Shown: in pieces, positions 26,731-36,118 of the stretch | How the letters are laid out: every line of letters begins with the position of its first letter | How positions within the stretch are numbered: the stretch's first letter is position 1 | NCBI GenBank assembly: GCA_023395255.1 | Contig: JAEWZN010000013.1 | Location: forward strand, 99,979-163,978 | Length of the DNA stretch: 64,000 nucleotides | Direction: 5' to 3' | DNA from: Deferribacteres bacterium | Lineage (GTDB): Bacteria > Chrysiogenota > Deferribacteres > Deferribacterales > Geovibrionaceae | Translations under genes and position numbers: made by a program | Notes under the pieces: generated by a model | The model's database searches: none | What the model was told of the DNA's origin: nothing | The model's input: the letters and a program-made list of their open reading frames with translations, nothing else

Positions 26731-27898
26731 CATCCTCATCGGAGTGAGCGGAGGAATAGCCTGCTATAAAATACCCACCCTTTGCAGGCTGTTTAAGAAG
26801 GAAGGGCATGATGTCAAAGTTATCCTCACGGAGAACGCATCAAAGTTCGTCACCCCGCTTACCTTTGAGTCTGTAACAGGGAACAGAGCCTATACGGGTG
26901 AGTTTGATCCGGGGCTTGATCCCGAAATAATTGAGCATATCGATCTTGCGGGCTGGGCGGATAAATTCATAATCGCCCCTGCCACGGCAAACCTTGTCGC
27001 CAAGGCAGCCTGCGGAATAGCCGACAATCTTCTTACGTCCACTCTGCTTGTGTACACTAAACCTGTTTATTTCGTTCCAGCTATGAACACTAATATGTTC
27101 AACCATCAGGCTACTCAGGAAAACCTTTCGACCCTTTTAAAAAGAGGGCACATCATCATAGAACCGGACAGCGGCGAGCTTGCCTGCGGCACAAGCGGCA
27201 AAGGCAGAATGAAGGAGCCGGAAGAGCTTTTCAGACTCATAGAGGGCGAACGTCCGCTGGCGGGGCTCCGTGTGCTTGTCACAGCCGGAGCCACTGTTGA
27301 ACCCATTGATCCGGTGCGTTACATTTCCAACTACTCAAGCGGGAAGATGGGTCTTGCTGTTGCGGCAAAGGCACGTGAACTTGGTGCTGAGGTAAAGGTT
27401 ATCGCAGGCAGCATCAGTGCCGACTGTTCAGGTTTTGACACCGTGCATGTAAGATCCGCGGAGGATATGCTGAATGCTGTGAGGGAGCATGTCGCCTCGT
27501 GCGATATTCTCATCAAAGCGGCAGCCGTGGCGGATTATGCTCCGGTCGAAACCGCAGTGCAGAAGATTAAAAAGAACGACGGCGAGCTTGTTATCCGCCT
27601 GAAAAAAAATCCCGATATTTTAAAAGAGATTGCGCCGCTGAAAAAACACTCTCAGGTATTCTGCGGTTTCGCCGCGGAGAGTGAGAATCTCAGCAAAAAC
27701 GCAATCCGCAAACTTAATGAGAAAAAACTGGATATGATCGTGGCAAACGATATTTCCAGAAAAGATATAGGCTTCGGCTCCGATGATAATGAAGCGGAGA
27801 TCCTCTTCGCTGACGGTTCATCCGAACACTTCAATAAAGGCTCCAAGCGTGAACTGGCGGAGCTTATCCTCATCCGCGCGGCAGGGCTTCTGAAATGA
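26723..27898 (+). CDS. coaBC: bifunctional phosphopantothenoylcysteine decarboxylase/phosphopantothenate-cysteine ligase
   Basis: A 391-residue fusion for two steps of coenzyme A synthesis. The CoaC flavodomain (about 1-180) has GVSGGIACYK, the catalytic His in the IEHIDLAGWAD block, PAMNTNM and the substrate lid ACGTSGKGRM. The CoaB domain (about 190-391) has GATVEPIDPVRYISNYSSGKMG and KIKKNDGELVIRLKKNPDIL. Both halves are complete. The start overlaps rpoZ and the stop overlaps udg by 4 nt (ATGA). Confidence 0.96.
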   Translation: MANILIGVSGGIACYKIPTLCRLFKKEGHDVKVILTENASKFVTPLTFESVTGNRAYTGEFDPGLDPEIIEHIDLAGWADKFIIAPATANLVAKAACGIADNLLTSTLLVYTKPVYFVPAMNTNMFNHQATQENLSTLLKRGHIIIEPDSGELACGTSGKGRMKEPEELFRLIEGERPLAGLRVLVTAGATVEPIDPVRYISNYSSGKMGLAVAAKARELGAEVKVIAGSISADCSGFDTVHVRSAEDMLNAVREHVASCDILIKAAAVADYAPVETAVQKIKKNDGELVIRLKKNPDILKEIAPLKKHSQVFCGFAAESENLSKNAIRKLNEKKLDMIVANDISRKDIGFGSDDNEAEILFADGSSEHFNKGSKRELAELILIRAAGLLK

Positions 27899-28533
27899 GC
27901 TCTTTCGGCAAAAGCCTGATAGAGGAAATCTACGGAGTAAGCCACATCCTTAAACCCGCCGTTCCGGCAAAGCAGGAGATCAAAGACGATATGAAAACTC
28001 TGGCAGAAACGGTAGCGGCCTGCGAAAAATGCGCACTCTCAAAGGGCAGAACCAACTCTGTTTTCTCTGACGGGGATGAAAAAGCCGCGCTTATGTTTGT
28101 GGGCGAGGGTCCGGGATATGACGAGGATATGCAGGGCAAGCCTTTCGTGGGCAAAGCGGGCAAGCTGCTTACCAAAATGATAGAGGCAATGCAGTTTAAG
28201 CGCGAGGAAGTATATATCGCCAACATAGTAAAATGCCGTCCGCCCGACAACCGGGCTCCTTTCAGGGAAGAGGCGGAAGCCTGTATTCCTTATCTTTACC
28301 GCCAGATAGAGTATGTTAAGCCGAAGGTTATAGTGTGTCTGGGCAGCGTGGCTACTCAGTATCTGCTGAAAACCACAGCCAGTATTTCTAAAATACGTGG
28401 CGAATTTGTTGATATGAATGGCATAATGGTTATGCCTACATACCACCCAGCCTACCTTCTCCGCAGCCCGAACATGAAAAAGCCCGCATGGGAAGACTTA
28501 CAGAAAGTTATGGCAGTTCTCGGCAAAAAATAA
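27895..28533 (+). CDS. family 4 uracil-DNA glycosylase
   Basis: A 212-residue base-excision repair enzyme with an Fe-S cluster. Cluster cysteines are seen in CEKCALSKGR (about 41-44), CRPPDNR (about 112) and C of ACIPYLYRQ; motif GEGPGYDEDMQGKPFVGKAGKLL is the uracil-binding motif A and THPAYLLR-type MPTYHPAYLLRSP is motif B. It removes uracil from deaminated DNA. Last gene of the yicC operon. Confidence 0.93.
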   Translation: MSSFGKSLIEEIYGVSHILKPAVPAKQEIKDDMKTLAETVAACEKCALSKGRTNSVFSDGDEKAALMFVGEGPGYDEDMQGKPFVGKAGKLLTKMIEAMQFKREEVYIANIVKCRPPDNRAPFREEAEACIPYLYRQIEYVKPKVIVCLGSVATQYLLKTTASISKIRGEFVDMNGIMVMPTYHPAYLLRSPNMKKPAWEDLQKVMAVLGKK

Positions 28534-28612
28534 TTAAATTCTCCGGTACATTTTACCTTCAAAAAATAATAAGTATGTTAAAATTTAGCATTACTCAATT
28601 TGAGGTGTGGTG

Positions 28613-29812
28613 ATGAGAAAATTATTTTTGTTTGCGCTTGCGGCGGCTGTTGCAGGTTGCACAGGAGGGGGCCCAAAAGTTGACCCTATGTCTGCGCAGG
28701 TCACGGCGGCCGATGCGGAGATGGTGGTTATCCCCGATGTATGCAAGAGTTTTTACAAGTTTGACAAACCCAGAGTAGCTGTAGCCCAGTTCCTTAACAA
28801 CACGTCCTACGGAAAAATGACAGCCGCGAATACAAGCTTCGCGGGTAAATCCAGCACTAAAAAAACAAGTGCAGGAGTTGCGGGTGTTGTTGCGGCTCCC
28901 GGTGCAGCAGGGATAGGCTATGTCGGAGCCTCCAAAACGGATACTACCTCCTCCGGACAGGTTGATACCTATATGAGAGAGGTTGCGCCCAAAATAGGTG
29001 AATACGCACAGTCAGCAACGGAAAACATAGTTGCCAATGTCGGCGGAATGGCCATTTTTGACAGATCAAGCCTTGAAAGCATCCTCAGCGAGCAGAAATT
29101 TCAGATGGCTATAGCTGATCCCGCGACTGCGGTCAGAGCTGGTAAACTTGCAGGTGTTCAGTATATTTTCGCCGGTACTGTGGACAGTATCAACGCAAAA
29201 TATGTTGCGCCGGACAACAGCAAAACAGCCGATACCGGCAATGCATGGGCTAACCTTGCTCTTGCAGTGGGAAAAGCTGCCGCAAACACGCAGACAGGCT
29301 GGATAGTCAATGTTGAGATGACTGTTAAGATGATCGAAGTCGAAACCGGACAGGTAATCATCAACAACAAAGTGAAAGGACGTGAAGTCGCAGGCGGCGG
29401 ACAGGGGCTTAACCCTGAGCTGATAGCTGAGGCAGCCAAAAAAGCCATGGGCGAAGCAATTGAGGATATTAAACCTACCCTTTCACAGAGATTTTCCCCC
29501 AAAGGCTACATCAAGCAGATGAGAGGCAATAAAACACTTGCCCTCGTGAATATGGGAAGCGATGCCGGGGTGAACTCCGGTGAAAAGCTTGAGGCCTTTG
29601 AGTTTATCGAAGTTGCCGATCCTTTCAGCGGACAGAAGTCATGTAATATGGCAAAAATCCCTGTGGATATTGTTATCTCAGACCAGATAGCCGCAGATCA
29701 GGCGTGGGCAAAGATTGACGGCAAACCCGAAGCTCTCGCAAGAGTGAAAACAGGCTCTATAATCAAGCGTCAGAAGCTTGAAGGACAGGGCATGTTTAAA
29801 AAAATGTTTTAA
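28613..29812 (+). CDS. CsgG/HfaB-like outer-membrane lipoprotein
   Basis: A 399-residue predicted lipoprotein: signal peptide MRKLFLFALAAAVAGC with lipobox AVAGC, lipidated Cys near residue 16. The mature part has the CsgG-type core (KPRVAVAQFLNNTSYG, a glycine-rich insert, FDRSSLESILSEQKFQ, AGKLAGVQYIFAGTVDSI, VEMTVKMIEVETGQVI). CsgG relatives form secretion pores or, in LpoB/FlgT-like cases, periplasmic accessory proteins. Curli genes are absent. GTG codons upstream are passed over in favour of ATG 28613, with TGAGGTG properly spaced. Two exported proteins of unknown role follow. Confidence 0.8.
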   Translation: MRKLFLFALAAAVAGCTGGGPKVDPMSAQVTAADAEMVVIPDVCKSFYKFDKPRVAVAQFLNNTSYGKMTAANTSFAGKSSTKKTSAGVAGVVAAPGAAGIGYVGASKTDTTSSGQVDTYMREVAPKIGEYAQSATENIVANVGGMAIFDRSSLESILSEQKFQMAIADPATAVRAGKLAGVQYIFAGTVDSINAKYVAPDNSKTADTGNAWANLALAVGKAAANTQTGWIVNVEMTVKMIEVETGQVIINNKVKGREVAGGGQGLNPELIAEAAKKAMGEAIEDIKPTLSQRFSPKGYIKQMRGNKTLALVNMGSDAGVNSGEKLEAFEFIEVADPFSGQKSCNMAKIPVDIVISDQIAADQAWAKIDGKPEALARVKTGSIIKRQKLEGQGMFKKMF

Positions 29813-29824
29813 CGCTTAATAAAG

Positions 29825-29860
29825 GAAGACCGGATTAAAAGTCCGGTCTTCTTCATTTTC
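29825..29860 (+). terminator. terminator after the CsgG-like gene
   Basis: A 10-bp perfect stem GAAGACCGGA with TCCGGTCTTC, 7-nt loop, then a T-rich tail. Confidence 0.85.
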
Positions 29861-29944
29861 TTTCCTTTTCTATGTGTTTTTTACCTTGTTAAGTCTTTTC
29901 ATCAAAGTTAAAATCAGAAAAACCCCATTTTGTGAGGGACGGTC

Positions 29945-30703
29945 ATAGCATCGAAATTTTTCGCCCTGTGTTTTATGCTGTTTTTTTCAGCCGCCGCATA
30001 CGGAGCGGACAGTGTTTTTCCGCCTGAAACCATAAGCCATCTCGATATTCTCAACAGCGGCAGAATCACTGTCATCGGCTCGTCTCCCGGCGGGCTTAAT
30101 ATGAATAATGCACTCAGGCGGGCAAGGATAGATGCTGAGGAAAAGGCGCATGCTCTGCTTTCTGACCTTCCGGTGAGCGGACTGCGCACACTTGAGGATG
30201 CGGCACTGTTTGACAATGAGTCTGAGCATATTTTCAGGGAGCTTATTTCATCCCTTTCATCTTGCAGGGGCAAAGGTATATACGACAAAGTGAGTAAAAA
30301 AGGTTATTATTGTTTAACCGGAAGGACAGACCCCCTTGATGTTCTGGCGGAGAAATCAGCCGCCGTGGCCAGACCGGAGCCGGACAGCAGCACTGCGGAG
30401 TATGACTCTGTTATAATAAACGCAGCGGTGGGGATGTTTGTTCCCGCTCTGGCAAACAGGATATACACCGCAGACGGAACAGAGATATGGAACAGAAGCT
30501 TCGGACACCCGGTTTATGTTACGGATATGCCGGATGCTGTGACTCTGCTTTTTCAGGAAGGCAGACGCAAGCCCCTTTCCCTTAATGCGGAGCGGGTGGT
30601 TTCATACACTGATGTTTACTTGGGGAAAACAGCGTCTGGTGAGTTGACCCGGCTTCTGGCCGCAGGCGCGGATGTTAAAATAGTATTTGTGTTTCTAAAA
30701 TAA
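29945..30703 (+). CDS. exported protein of unknown function, probable ATA start
   Basis: A protein of about 252 residues. The first in-frame ATG (29975) would leave a stub signal peptide without its basic end. Reading from ATA at 29945 gives IASKFFALCFMLFFSAAAYG, a complete signal peptide with cleavage after AYG, and GAGGG lies 6 nt before it. The frame is closed by TGA at 29933, and no ATG, GTG or TTG lies between. The mature part has no recognised domain; RRARIDAEEKAHALLSDL looks like the start of a LPP20/FlgT-type fold. It sits between a CsgG-like and a FlgT-like gene and is probably part of the same envelope function. Confidence 0.6.
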   Translation: MASKFFALCFMLFFSAAAYGADSVFPPETISHLDILNSGRITVIGSSPGGLNMNNALRRARIDAEEKAHALLSDLPVSGLRTLEDAALFDNESEHIFRELISSLSSCRGKGIYDKVSKKGYYCLTGRTDPLDVLAEKSAAVARPEPDSSTAEYDSVIINAAVGMFVPALANRIYTADGTEIWNRSFGHPVYVTDMPDAVTLLFQEGRRKPLSLNAERVVSYTDVYLGKTASGELTRLLAAGADVKIVFVFLK

Positions 30704-30723
30704 ATTGTTTGAATGAGGTTTGT

Positions 30724-31827
30724 ATGAAAAAACTGTTTTTTCTGTTTATAGCCGTTTTTATGTGCTCGGCTGTTTACGCTCAGCCTGTGAAGGTGAGCGC
30801 AGTGGGCGAGGCTGATATAAGCGGAGGCGACACCGCTTCCGCAAGGACAGTAGCCATCGCAAGGGCTAAGTGGACAGCCCTTGAGGAGGCCGCAGGTGTT
30901 AAGGTTAAGTCTGACGCTATCTTACAGAACGCTGTGCTTGTGGACGAAGCCATAAAAACCGAGGTTCAGGGTGTTATAAAAAGCTTTAACATCACAGGGG
31001 AAGAGAAGGACGGCTCCATCTACAGAGTGCAGATTTCCGCCATGGTTGAAAAAAGCAAGGTGGAGAACGCTGTGGGTATAGTCTCCAAAAACACTACCAT
31101 CTCCGTTATGCTGCCTGTTGTTTTCCCTAACGGCAGGGTGGAGGAATCCAGCGCCCTTTCTGAAAATGTTATAAACGAGCTCACTGCGCGGAATATGGAA
31201 GTTGTGGATATGGCTTCCGGCAACGGCTTCGGAGTGAAGGAGCTTGAAAGAGCCATGAAGTCAAACGACTATCTGGCGCTCAGAAACGCAGCCTTTAAAA
31301 ACCTGTCAAACACTATCCTCATAGGCAAGGTTGAAACCACAGCCACAGCCCAGCAGGGGACAGACATAGGCTATGGTGTTTCACTGCCTTTTAATGTTGT
31401 TACAGGAAGGCTCACCTACAGGCTGGTTACTGAAAAATACGGCAACAGAGTGATTCTTGCCAGCGGGTATATCCCCGTGAGAGGTCAGGGCACAACCATT
31501 GAGGATGCCACATTCAGAATGACGGAAAACCTCCGCGATACGGTGGCCAATACCCTTGTGGGTATAGTTATGGAAAAAATGCAGGGCGCAAACAGCAGAA
31601 TGGTCACAGTCCGCCTCATGGGCAGAACCGACATAGACAAGCTCATGCAGCTTAAGCAGATGCTGACCTATACAAGCTGGGTGCTTGAGGTTAAGGATCA
31701 GGGCGTGGATGCACTTGCTGTTACTTATCCTGAAAAATCCCTTTACCTTGCCACATCCATAAACGGGAGAGGCGGCTTCAAGGTGGAAAAATTCTCAGAC
31801 TATGAAATAATAGTATCACCTCAATAA
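30724..31827 (+). CDS. exported LPP20/FlgT-N-like protein
   Basis: A 367-residue exported protein with signal peptide MKKLFFLFIAVFMCSAVYA. The mature N terminus (VSAVGEADISGGDTASARTVAIARAKWTALEEAAGVKVKSDAILQNAVLVDEAIKTEVQGVIKSF, given here only as a region at about 22-90) matches the LPP20/flagellar-assembly-T N-terminal pattern. FlgT stabilises the flagellar basal body in Vibrio and also contains a CsgG-like middle domain; here the two parts are separate neighbouring genes. ATG 30724 is chosen for its TGAGG site and signal peptide. Function is inferred only. Confidence 0.65.
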   Translation: MKKLFFLFIAVFMCSAVYAQPVKVSAVGEADISGGDTASARTVAIARAKWTALEEAAGVKVKSDAILQNAVLVDEAIKTEVQGVIKSFNITGEEKDGSIYRVQISAMVEKSKVENAVGIVSKNTTISVMLPVVFPNGRVEESSALSENVINELTARNMEVVDMASGNGFGVKELERAMKSNDYLALRNAAFKNLSNTILIGKVETTATAQQGTDIGYGVSLPFNVVTGRLTYRLVTEKYGNRVILASGYIPVRGQGTTIEDATFRMTENLRDTVANTLVGIVMEKMQGANSRMVTVRLMGRTDIDKLMQLKQMLTYTSWVLEVKDQGVDALAVTYPEKSLYLATSINGRGGFKVEKFSDYEIIVSPQ

Positions 31828-31849
31828 ATTATAAAACCGGCGGGAGCTT

Positions 31850-33937
31850 ATGAAGTTTATAACCTCATTTTTCAGGAACTATAAATTCGGGCTTCTGGCC
31901 GGTTTTCTCGTTTTTTCGGCACTCCTTTTTATCTTTCAGCCCCGATTTATAGATAAGTTTGCCCTAGGCATAGAGGACGGCAAGTTTCACTTCCGCTCCG
32001 CAGTGGGCATGACTCCTAAACCTTATGAAGACATGGTGATAGTCACCGTGGACGAATACAGCGTGAACAAGCTTGGCCGATGGCCGTGGCGCAGAGACGT
32101 CATAGGCGATCTTTTTTACAATCTCAGGCATGCGGGCGTGGTTACGCTGGATATTGTTTTTTCAGAGCATACAGAGCCGGAGCGGGACAGCTATCTGGCT
32201 GAAAAGATCTCAGAGGCTGATAATATAATTCTCGGTTTCTTCATGCGTGACAACGCAACGCAGGAAACAACGGACGATACTCTTGATGCCCTTGAGGACT
32301 GTGCGTACCTCTCATTCAAAATGCTGGACAATACAACCGCGGTTAAGGAGTTTCCCTACGCCGAGGTGAACATAGACGAAATAGCCCACATGGGGATGAC
32401 CTGCGCCTATTTTAACACTGAGGCGGATGCCGACGGTCTCTACAGGCGCTATCCCATAACATATATTCATAAAGGCTACCTGTTCTCTCCATTGGGTATT
32501 CAGGCTTTGCGCTATTTTATGAATCAGGATGTGGAGCTTGTTATTGATAAGAACGGGGTGAAGAAGTTTGCCCTCGGCAATATTGTTTTCAATGAACAGA
32601 GTTATTTCAAGCTCAATTACTATGACGATGTTAAGTACATTTCAGCTTATGATGTTTACTCCGGGAAGGTAGCACCGGAGTTCTTTGAGAATAAGATAGT
32701 AGTTGTAGGCGTGACGGAAACAGGCGTGTACGATATGCGCCCAACACCCATAAGCCCCATCACCCCCGGAGTGTCGCTGCATTACACAGCAATAAGCAAC
32801 CTGCTGGAAGGCCACCTTATAAAGTGGCGGAGCACATGGGACTATATGCTGATTTTCCCTGTCCTGCTGATTATTTCCGCTCTCAGCTTCATAAAAAAAC
32901 AGTATCTGCGCTGGCTGCTGTATATTGCTGCGCTGGGTTCGGTTTTTGCTGTTTCCTACGGTGTTTTCATCTATTTCAATATATGGCTGAGGGAGTTCTA
33001 CGCCCTGTTCCCGTCTGTGCTTATGATTGTGGGGACTGAGGCGGTGGCATTCTTCAAGACGGAGCTTCATGCCATTGAAGTGAAAAAGGCTTTTGGTTCA
33101 TATGTTTCTCCTGAACTGGTGGAGGAGATACTCAATAACCCGGACGGACTGGAACTCGGCGGTCAGGAGAGGGATCTCACGATCCTTTTCTCAGATATAC
33201 GGGGTTTCACAACGCTTTCTGAAAGCCTTACGCCCACTGCACTGGTTTCCATGCTGAACAGGCTGCTTGACCCCATGACGAATGTCATACTGAAAAACCG
33301 CGGTATGCTGGATAAATATATCGGCGATGCCATGATGGCTGTGTTCAATACTCCGGTTGATGTGCCTGATCATCCCGACAAGGCTGTGAAAAGCGCCCTT
33401 GAACTGCTCGAAACACTGAAAGAAGTGAACGCTGAGTTCGCGAAAGAGGGTATACCGGTTGTTGATATAGGCATAGGCGTAAACACGGGTACAGTGGTTG
33501 TGGGCAATATGGGTTCCAAGGTGCGCTTTGAGTACACGGCGATAGGGGACAGTGTGAACCTTGCCTCCCGTCTGGAAGGGCTGTGCAAGCAGTATAAGAA
33601 CAGAATCGTGATCAGCGAATTTACCAGAAACAGGCTTACTCTTCCCGTTATCTGCCGTGTGCTGGACAGGGTGCGGGTGAAGGGCAAGCACAAGCCGGTG
33701 GAAATCTTTGAGCCCATGACGGATACGCCTGAAAACAGGGTACTTAAGGACAGTTTTGAAAAAGCTCTTGATAAATACTTCAACATGAATTTCAATGAAG
33801 CACTTACCCTTTTCCGTGATTTGGCGGAAAAATTCTCGGACGGGCCGTCAGAGGTTTTCGCTGAAAGATGCGCTGATTTCCTTGAGGAGCCGCCCGCGAA
33901 GGACTGGGACGGAGTGTACACTCTTAAATCAAAATAG
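31850..33937 (+). CDS. CHASE2 domain adenylate/guanylate cyclase
   Basis: A 695-residue membrane receptor cyclase. Membrane segment 1 (about 12-32) precedes an extracytoplasmic CHASE2 domain (about 35-325, with VTVDEYSVNKLGRWPWRRDVIG); three membrane segments follow (about 330-400); a class III cyclase domain covers about 440-620 with LFSDIRGFTTLSE (metal-binding Asp), LDKYIGDAMMAVF (second Asp) and YTAIGDSVNLASRLEG. A C-terminal TPR-like tail ends the protein. It turns an unknown periplasmic signal into cAMP or cGMP. It follows the envelope genes after 22 nt and may be co-transcribed. Confidence 0.93.
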   Translation: MKFITSFFRNYKFGLLAGFLVFSALLFIFQPRFIDKFALGIEDGKFHFRSAVGMTPKPYEDMVIVTVDEYSVNKLGRWPWRRDVIGDLFYNLRHAGVVTLDIVFSEHTEPERDSYLAEKISEADNIILGFFMRDNATQETTDDTLDALEDCAYLSFKMLDNTTAVKEFPYAEVNIDEIAHMGMTCAYFNTEADADGLYRRYPITYIHKGYLFSPLGIQALRYFMNQDVELVIDKNGVKKFALGNIVFNEQSYFKLNYYDDVKYISAYDVYSGKVAPEFFENKIVVVGVTETGVYDMRPTPISPITPGVSLHYTAISNLLEGHLIKWRSTWDYMLIFPVLLIISALSFIKKQYLRWLLYIAALGSVFAVSYGVFIYFNIWLREFYALFPSVLMIVGTEAVAFFKTELHAIEVKKAFGSYVSPELVEEILNNPDGLELGGQERDLTILFSDIRGFTTLSESLTPTALVSMLNRLLDPMTNVILKNRGMLDKYIGDAMMAVFNTPVDVPDHPDKAVKSALELLETLKEVNAEFAKEGIPVVDIGIGVNTGTVVVGNMGSKVRFEYTAIGDSVNLASRLEGLCKQYKNRIVISEFTRNRLTLPVICRVLDRVRVKGKHKPVEIFEPMTDTPENRVLKDSFEKALDKYFNMNFNEALTLFRDLAEKFSDGPSEVFAERCADFLEEPPAKDWDGVYTLKSK

Positions 33938-33949
33938 GAAGTGCTTAAT

Positions 33950-34624
33950 ATGTCAAAGAAAAAAGCTATTGTTCTCGTAAGCGGAGGAATGGACAGCTGT
34001 GTAACAGCCGCTGTTGCCGCGCAGAATTACGAGCCTTGCTTTCTACATGTAAACTACGGTCAGAGAACAGAAAACAGAGAGTTCAAAGCCTTTGAGGATC
34101 TGTGTCAGGCTTACGGGATAAAAAGAAAACTTGTTGTGGACATCAGCTATCTGAAAGAGATAGGCGGTTCGTCCCTCACCGATGATGCGATAGAGGTTGA
34201 GGAAGGGGAACTGGACAGACAGGGTATACCCAAAACCTATGTTCCCTTCCGCAATGCCAATATCCTTTCCATAGCCGCAAGCTGGGCGGAGGTTCTCGAA
34301 GCCTCGGCTATTTTTATCGGTGCAGTGGAGGAGGACGGCAGCGGCTATCCCGACTGCCGCCGGGTGTTTTATGATGCCTTTGAAGCGGCCATAGATGCGG
34401 GAACCCGCCCTGAAACGAAAATTAAAATTGAAACTCCGCTCATATCCCTGAAAAAATCGGATATAGTTAAACTAGGTAAGGAACTCGGAGCGCCCCTTGA
34501 ACTTTCATGGTCATGCTATAAAAGCGAGGACGAAGCCTGCGGCGAGTGTGACAGCTGCCTCCTTCGCCTGAGAGGGTTCAGGCAGGCCGGTTATGAAGAC
34601 CCTATCCCCTATAAAAAGAGATAA
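33950..34624 (+). CDS. queC: 7-cyano-7-deazaguanine synthase
   Basis: A 224-residue enzyme making preQ0 from CDG in queuosine synthesis. The PP-loop [13 protein letters not shown] binds [21 protein letters not shown] and the zinc site [22 protein letters not shown] (four cysteines near 190-207) are diagnostic. ATG 33950 is preferred over GTG 33941 because AGGAAG is correctly spaced. Other queuosine genes are not in the window. Confidence 0.95.
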   Translation: MSKKKAIVLVSGGMDSCVTAAVAAQNYEPCFLHVNYGQRTENREFKAFEDLCQAYGIKRKLVVDISYLKEIGGSSLTDDAIEVEEGELDRQGIPKTYVPFRNANILSIAASWAEVLEASAIFIGAVEEDGSGYPDCRRVFYDAFEAAIDAGTRPETKIKIETPLISLKKSDIVKLGKELGAPLELSWSCYKSEDEACGECDSCLLRLRGFRQAGYEDPIPYKKR

Positions 34625-34636
34625 TGGTGTGAATTT

Positions 34637-35599
34637 ATGAAAAGAATTGCCGTTATGACCAGCGGAGGCGACAGCCCCGGAATGAACGCTGCCATCAGAA
34701 GCGTAGTGAGAACAGGACTTGCCAACGGAATAGAGGTTTTCGGCATAGAACAGGGCTACAAAGGCATGATAGAGGACAAGATGCGTCTTCTCTCCAGCAA
34801 GGATGTCTCCAATATGGTTTACCGCGGCGGAACATTCCTCCGTAGCGCCAGATGCATGGAGTTCAAGACTGAGGACGGGCAGAAACTCGCAGTCAGCAAC
34901 CTTGAAAAAAACGGCATAGAAGGGCTTGTGGTCATAGGTGGCGATGGCTCGCTCACCGGAGCAAAAATTCTGGCGGAAAACTACGGTGTTAAGGTTGTGG
35001 GTCTGCCCGGCTCCATTGATAACGATATACACGGAACCAACACGTCCATAGGTGTTGATACAGCTCTTAACACGATTGTACATGCCATAGACACCATAAA
35101 CGATACCGCAAGCTCACACGACAGAACCTTCATAATAGAGGTTATGGGAAGGCACTGCGGCTATCTCGCAGTTATGTCCGCCATAGCGGGCGGTGCGGAG
35201 ACTGCGCTAATACCGGAAGTTCCGTACAACCTTGAAAACATCATAGCAAAAATAAGGAAACGCTATCAGGAAGGCAAAACCAGAAGTGTTATAATCCTCG
35301 CCGAGGGTGTGGGCTCTGCCTATGACTTCGGCAAAACGCTGGAACTCATGGGTGGATTTGAAACCCGCATAACAGTTCTGGGGCATATACAGAGGGGCGG
35401 CAGCCCGACTTACTTTGACCGTATACTCGCCACAAGAATGGGGGATGCGGCGGTCAAAGGGCTGATGAGCGGTAAGACATCCTGCATGACGGCGCTCACG
35501 GGAAGGGATATTGAGCTTATTCCCCTCTCGGAGATTATCGGGCGGAAAAAGCAGTTTGATGCAAACCTGCTGAAAATGGCGGAAGACTTAAGCACATAG
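34637..35599 (+). CDS. pfkA: ATP-dependent 6-phosphofructokinase
   Basis: A 320-residue glycolytic enzyme of bacterial PfkA length. ATP site: TSGGDSPGMNA and GGDGSLTGA with Gly after GGD, the residue that favours ATP over pyrophosphate. The catalytic segment is PGSIDNDIHGTNTSIGVDTALN (Ser in place of the usual Thr of PGTIDND) and the fructose-6-phosphate segment EVMGRHCGYLA. It starts 12 nt after queC and precedes the adenosyltransferase by 9 nt. Confidence 0.95.
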   Translation: MKRIAVMTSGGDSPGMNAAIRSVVRTGLANGIEVFGIEQGYKGMIEDKMRLLSSKDVSNMVYRGGTFLRSARCMEFKTEDGQKLAVSNLEKNGIEGLVVIGGDGSLTGAKILAENYGVKVVGLPGSIDNDIHGTNTSIGVDTALNTIVHAIDTINDTASSHDRTFIIEVMGRHCGYLAVMSAIAGGAETALIPEVPYNLENIIAKIRKRYQEGKTRSVIILAEGVGSAYDFGKTLELMGGFETRITVLGHIQRGGSPTYFDRILATRMGDAAVKGLMSGKTSCMTALTGRDIELIPLSEIIGRKKQFDANLLKMAEDLST

Positions 35600-35608
35600 G
35601 AGTTACCC

Positions 35609-36118
35609 ATGAGCGTTACCACCAAGACGGGGGACAAGGGGCAGACCTCTCTCTACACAGGGGAGCGGGTGGACAAGGATGATCCGGTTATGGAGTTTCT
35701 GGGAACCGGGGATGAGCTTGTTTCAAACCTCGGTGAACTGCGTCTGAGGGTCAGTGCCCATGCGGAGGATATACTGCGGATTCAGAAGACAATTTTCCGC
35801 ATAAACTCATATGCCGCCACAAGGGAAGGGCGTGAAAAATTCCTTATCCCGCAGGAAGAAGTGGACTTTCTGGAAGGGAGAACCAAGGATTACGAAGGGA
35901 TAATCGGCGAACTGCGCGGATTTATAATCCCTTCGGAAAATCTTGATGCCTCAAAGGCCGACATATGCCGCACCGTAGCCAGAAGGTATGAAAGAAGATT
36001 GATAACTTTGTCCGCTTATGTTAATTTTGACCCTGTTGTCAGAAAGTATGTTAACAGACTGTCCGACATGCTTTTTATGATGGCAAGAGTGATAGGAAAG
36101 GAGAAAGACTTAAAATGA
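35609..36118 (+). CDS. PduO-type ATP:cob(I)alamin adenosyltransferase
   Basis: A 169-residue enzyme that adds the adenosyl group to cob(I)alamin. N-terminal TKTGDKGQTSLYTGERVDKDD is the PduO ATP loop; CRTVARRYERRLI and YVNRLSDMLFMMAR are the conserved C-terminal motifs. It maintains coenzyme B12. It overlaps yqeY by 4 nt. Confidence 0.93.
   Translation: MSVTTKTGDKGQTSLYTGERVDKDDPVMEFLGTGDELVSNLGELRLRVSAHAEDILRIQKTIFRINSYAATREGREKFLIPQEEVDFLEGRTKDYEGIIGELRGFIIPSENLDASKADICRTVARRYERRLITLSAYVNFDPVVRKYVNRLSDMLFMMARVIGKEKDLK

Noticed and set aside
28534..28612. Small RNA or riboswitch before the CsgG-like gene
   Set aside because: Short AT-rich stretch without stable pairing or a known consensus.
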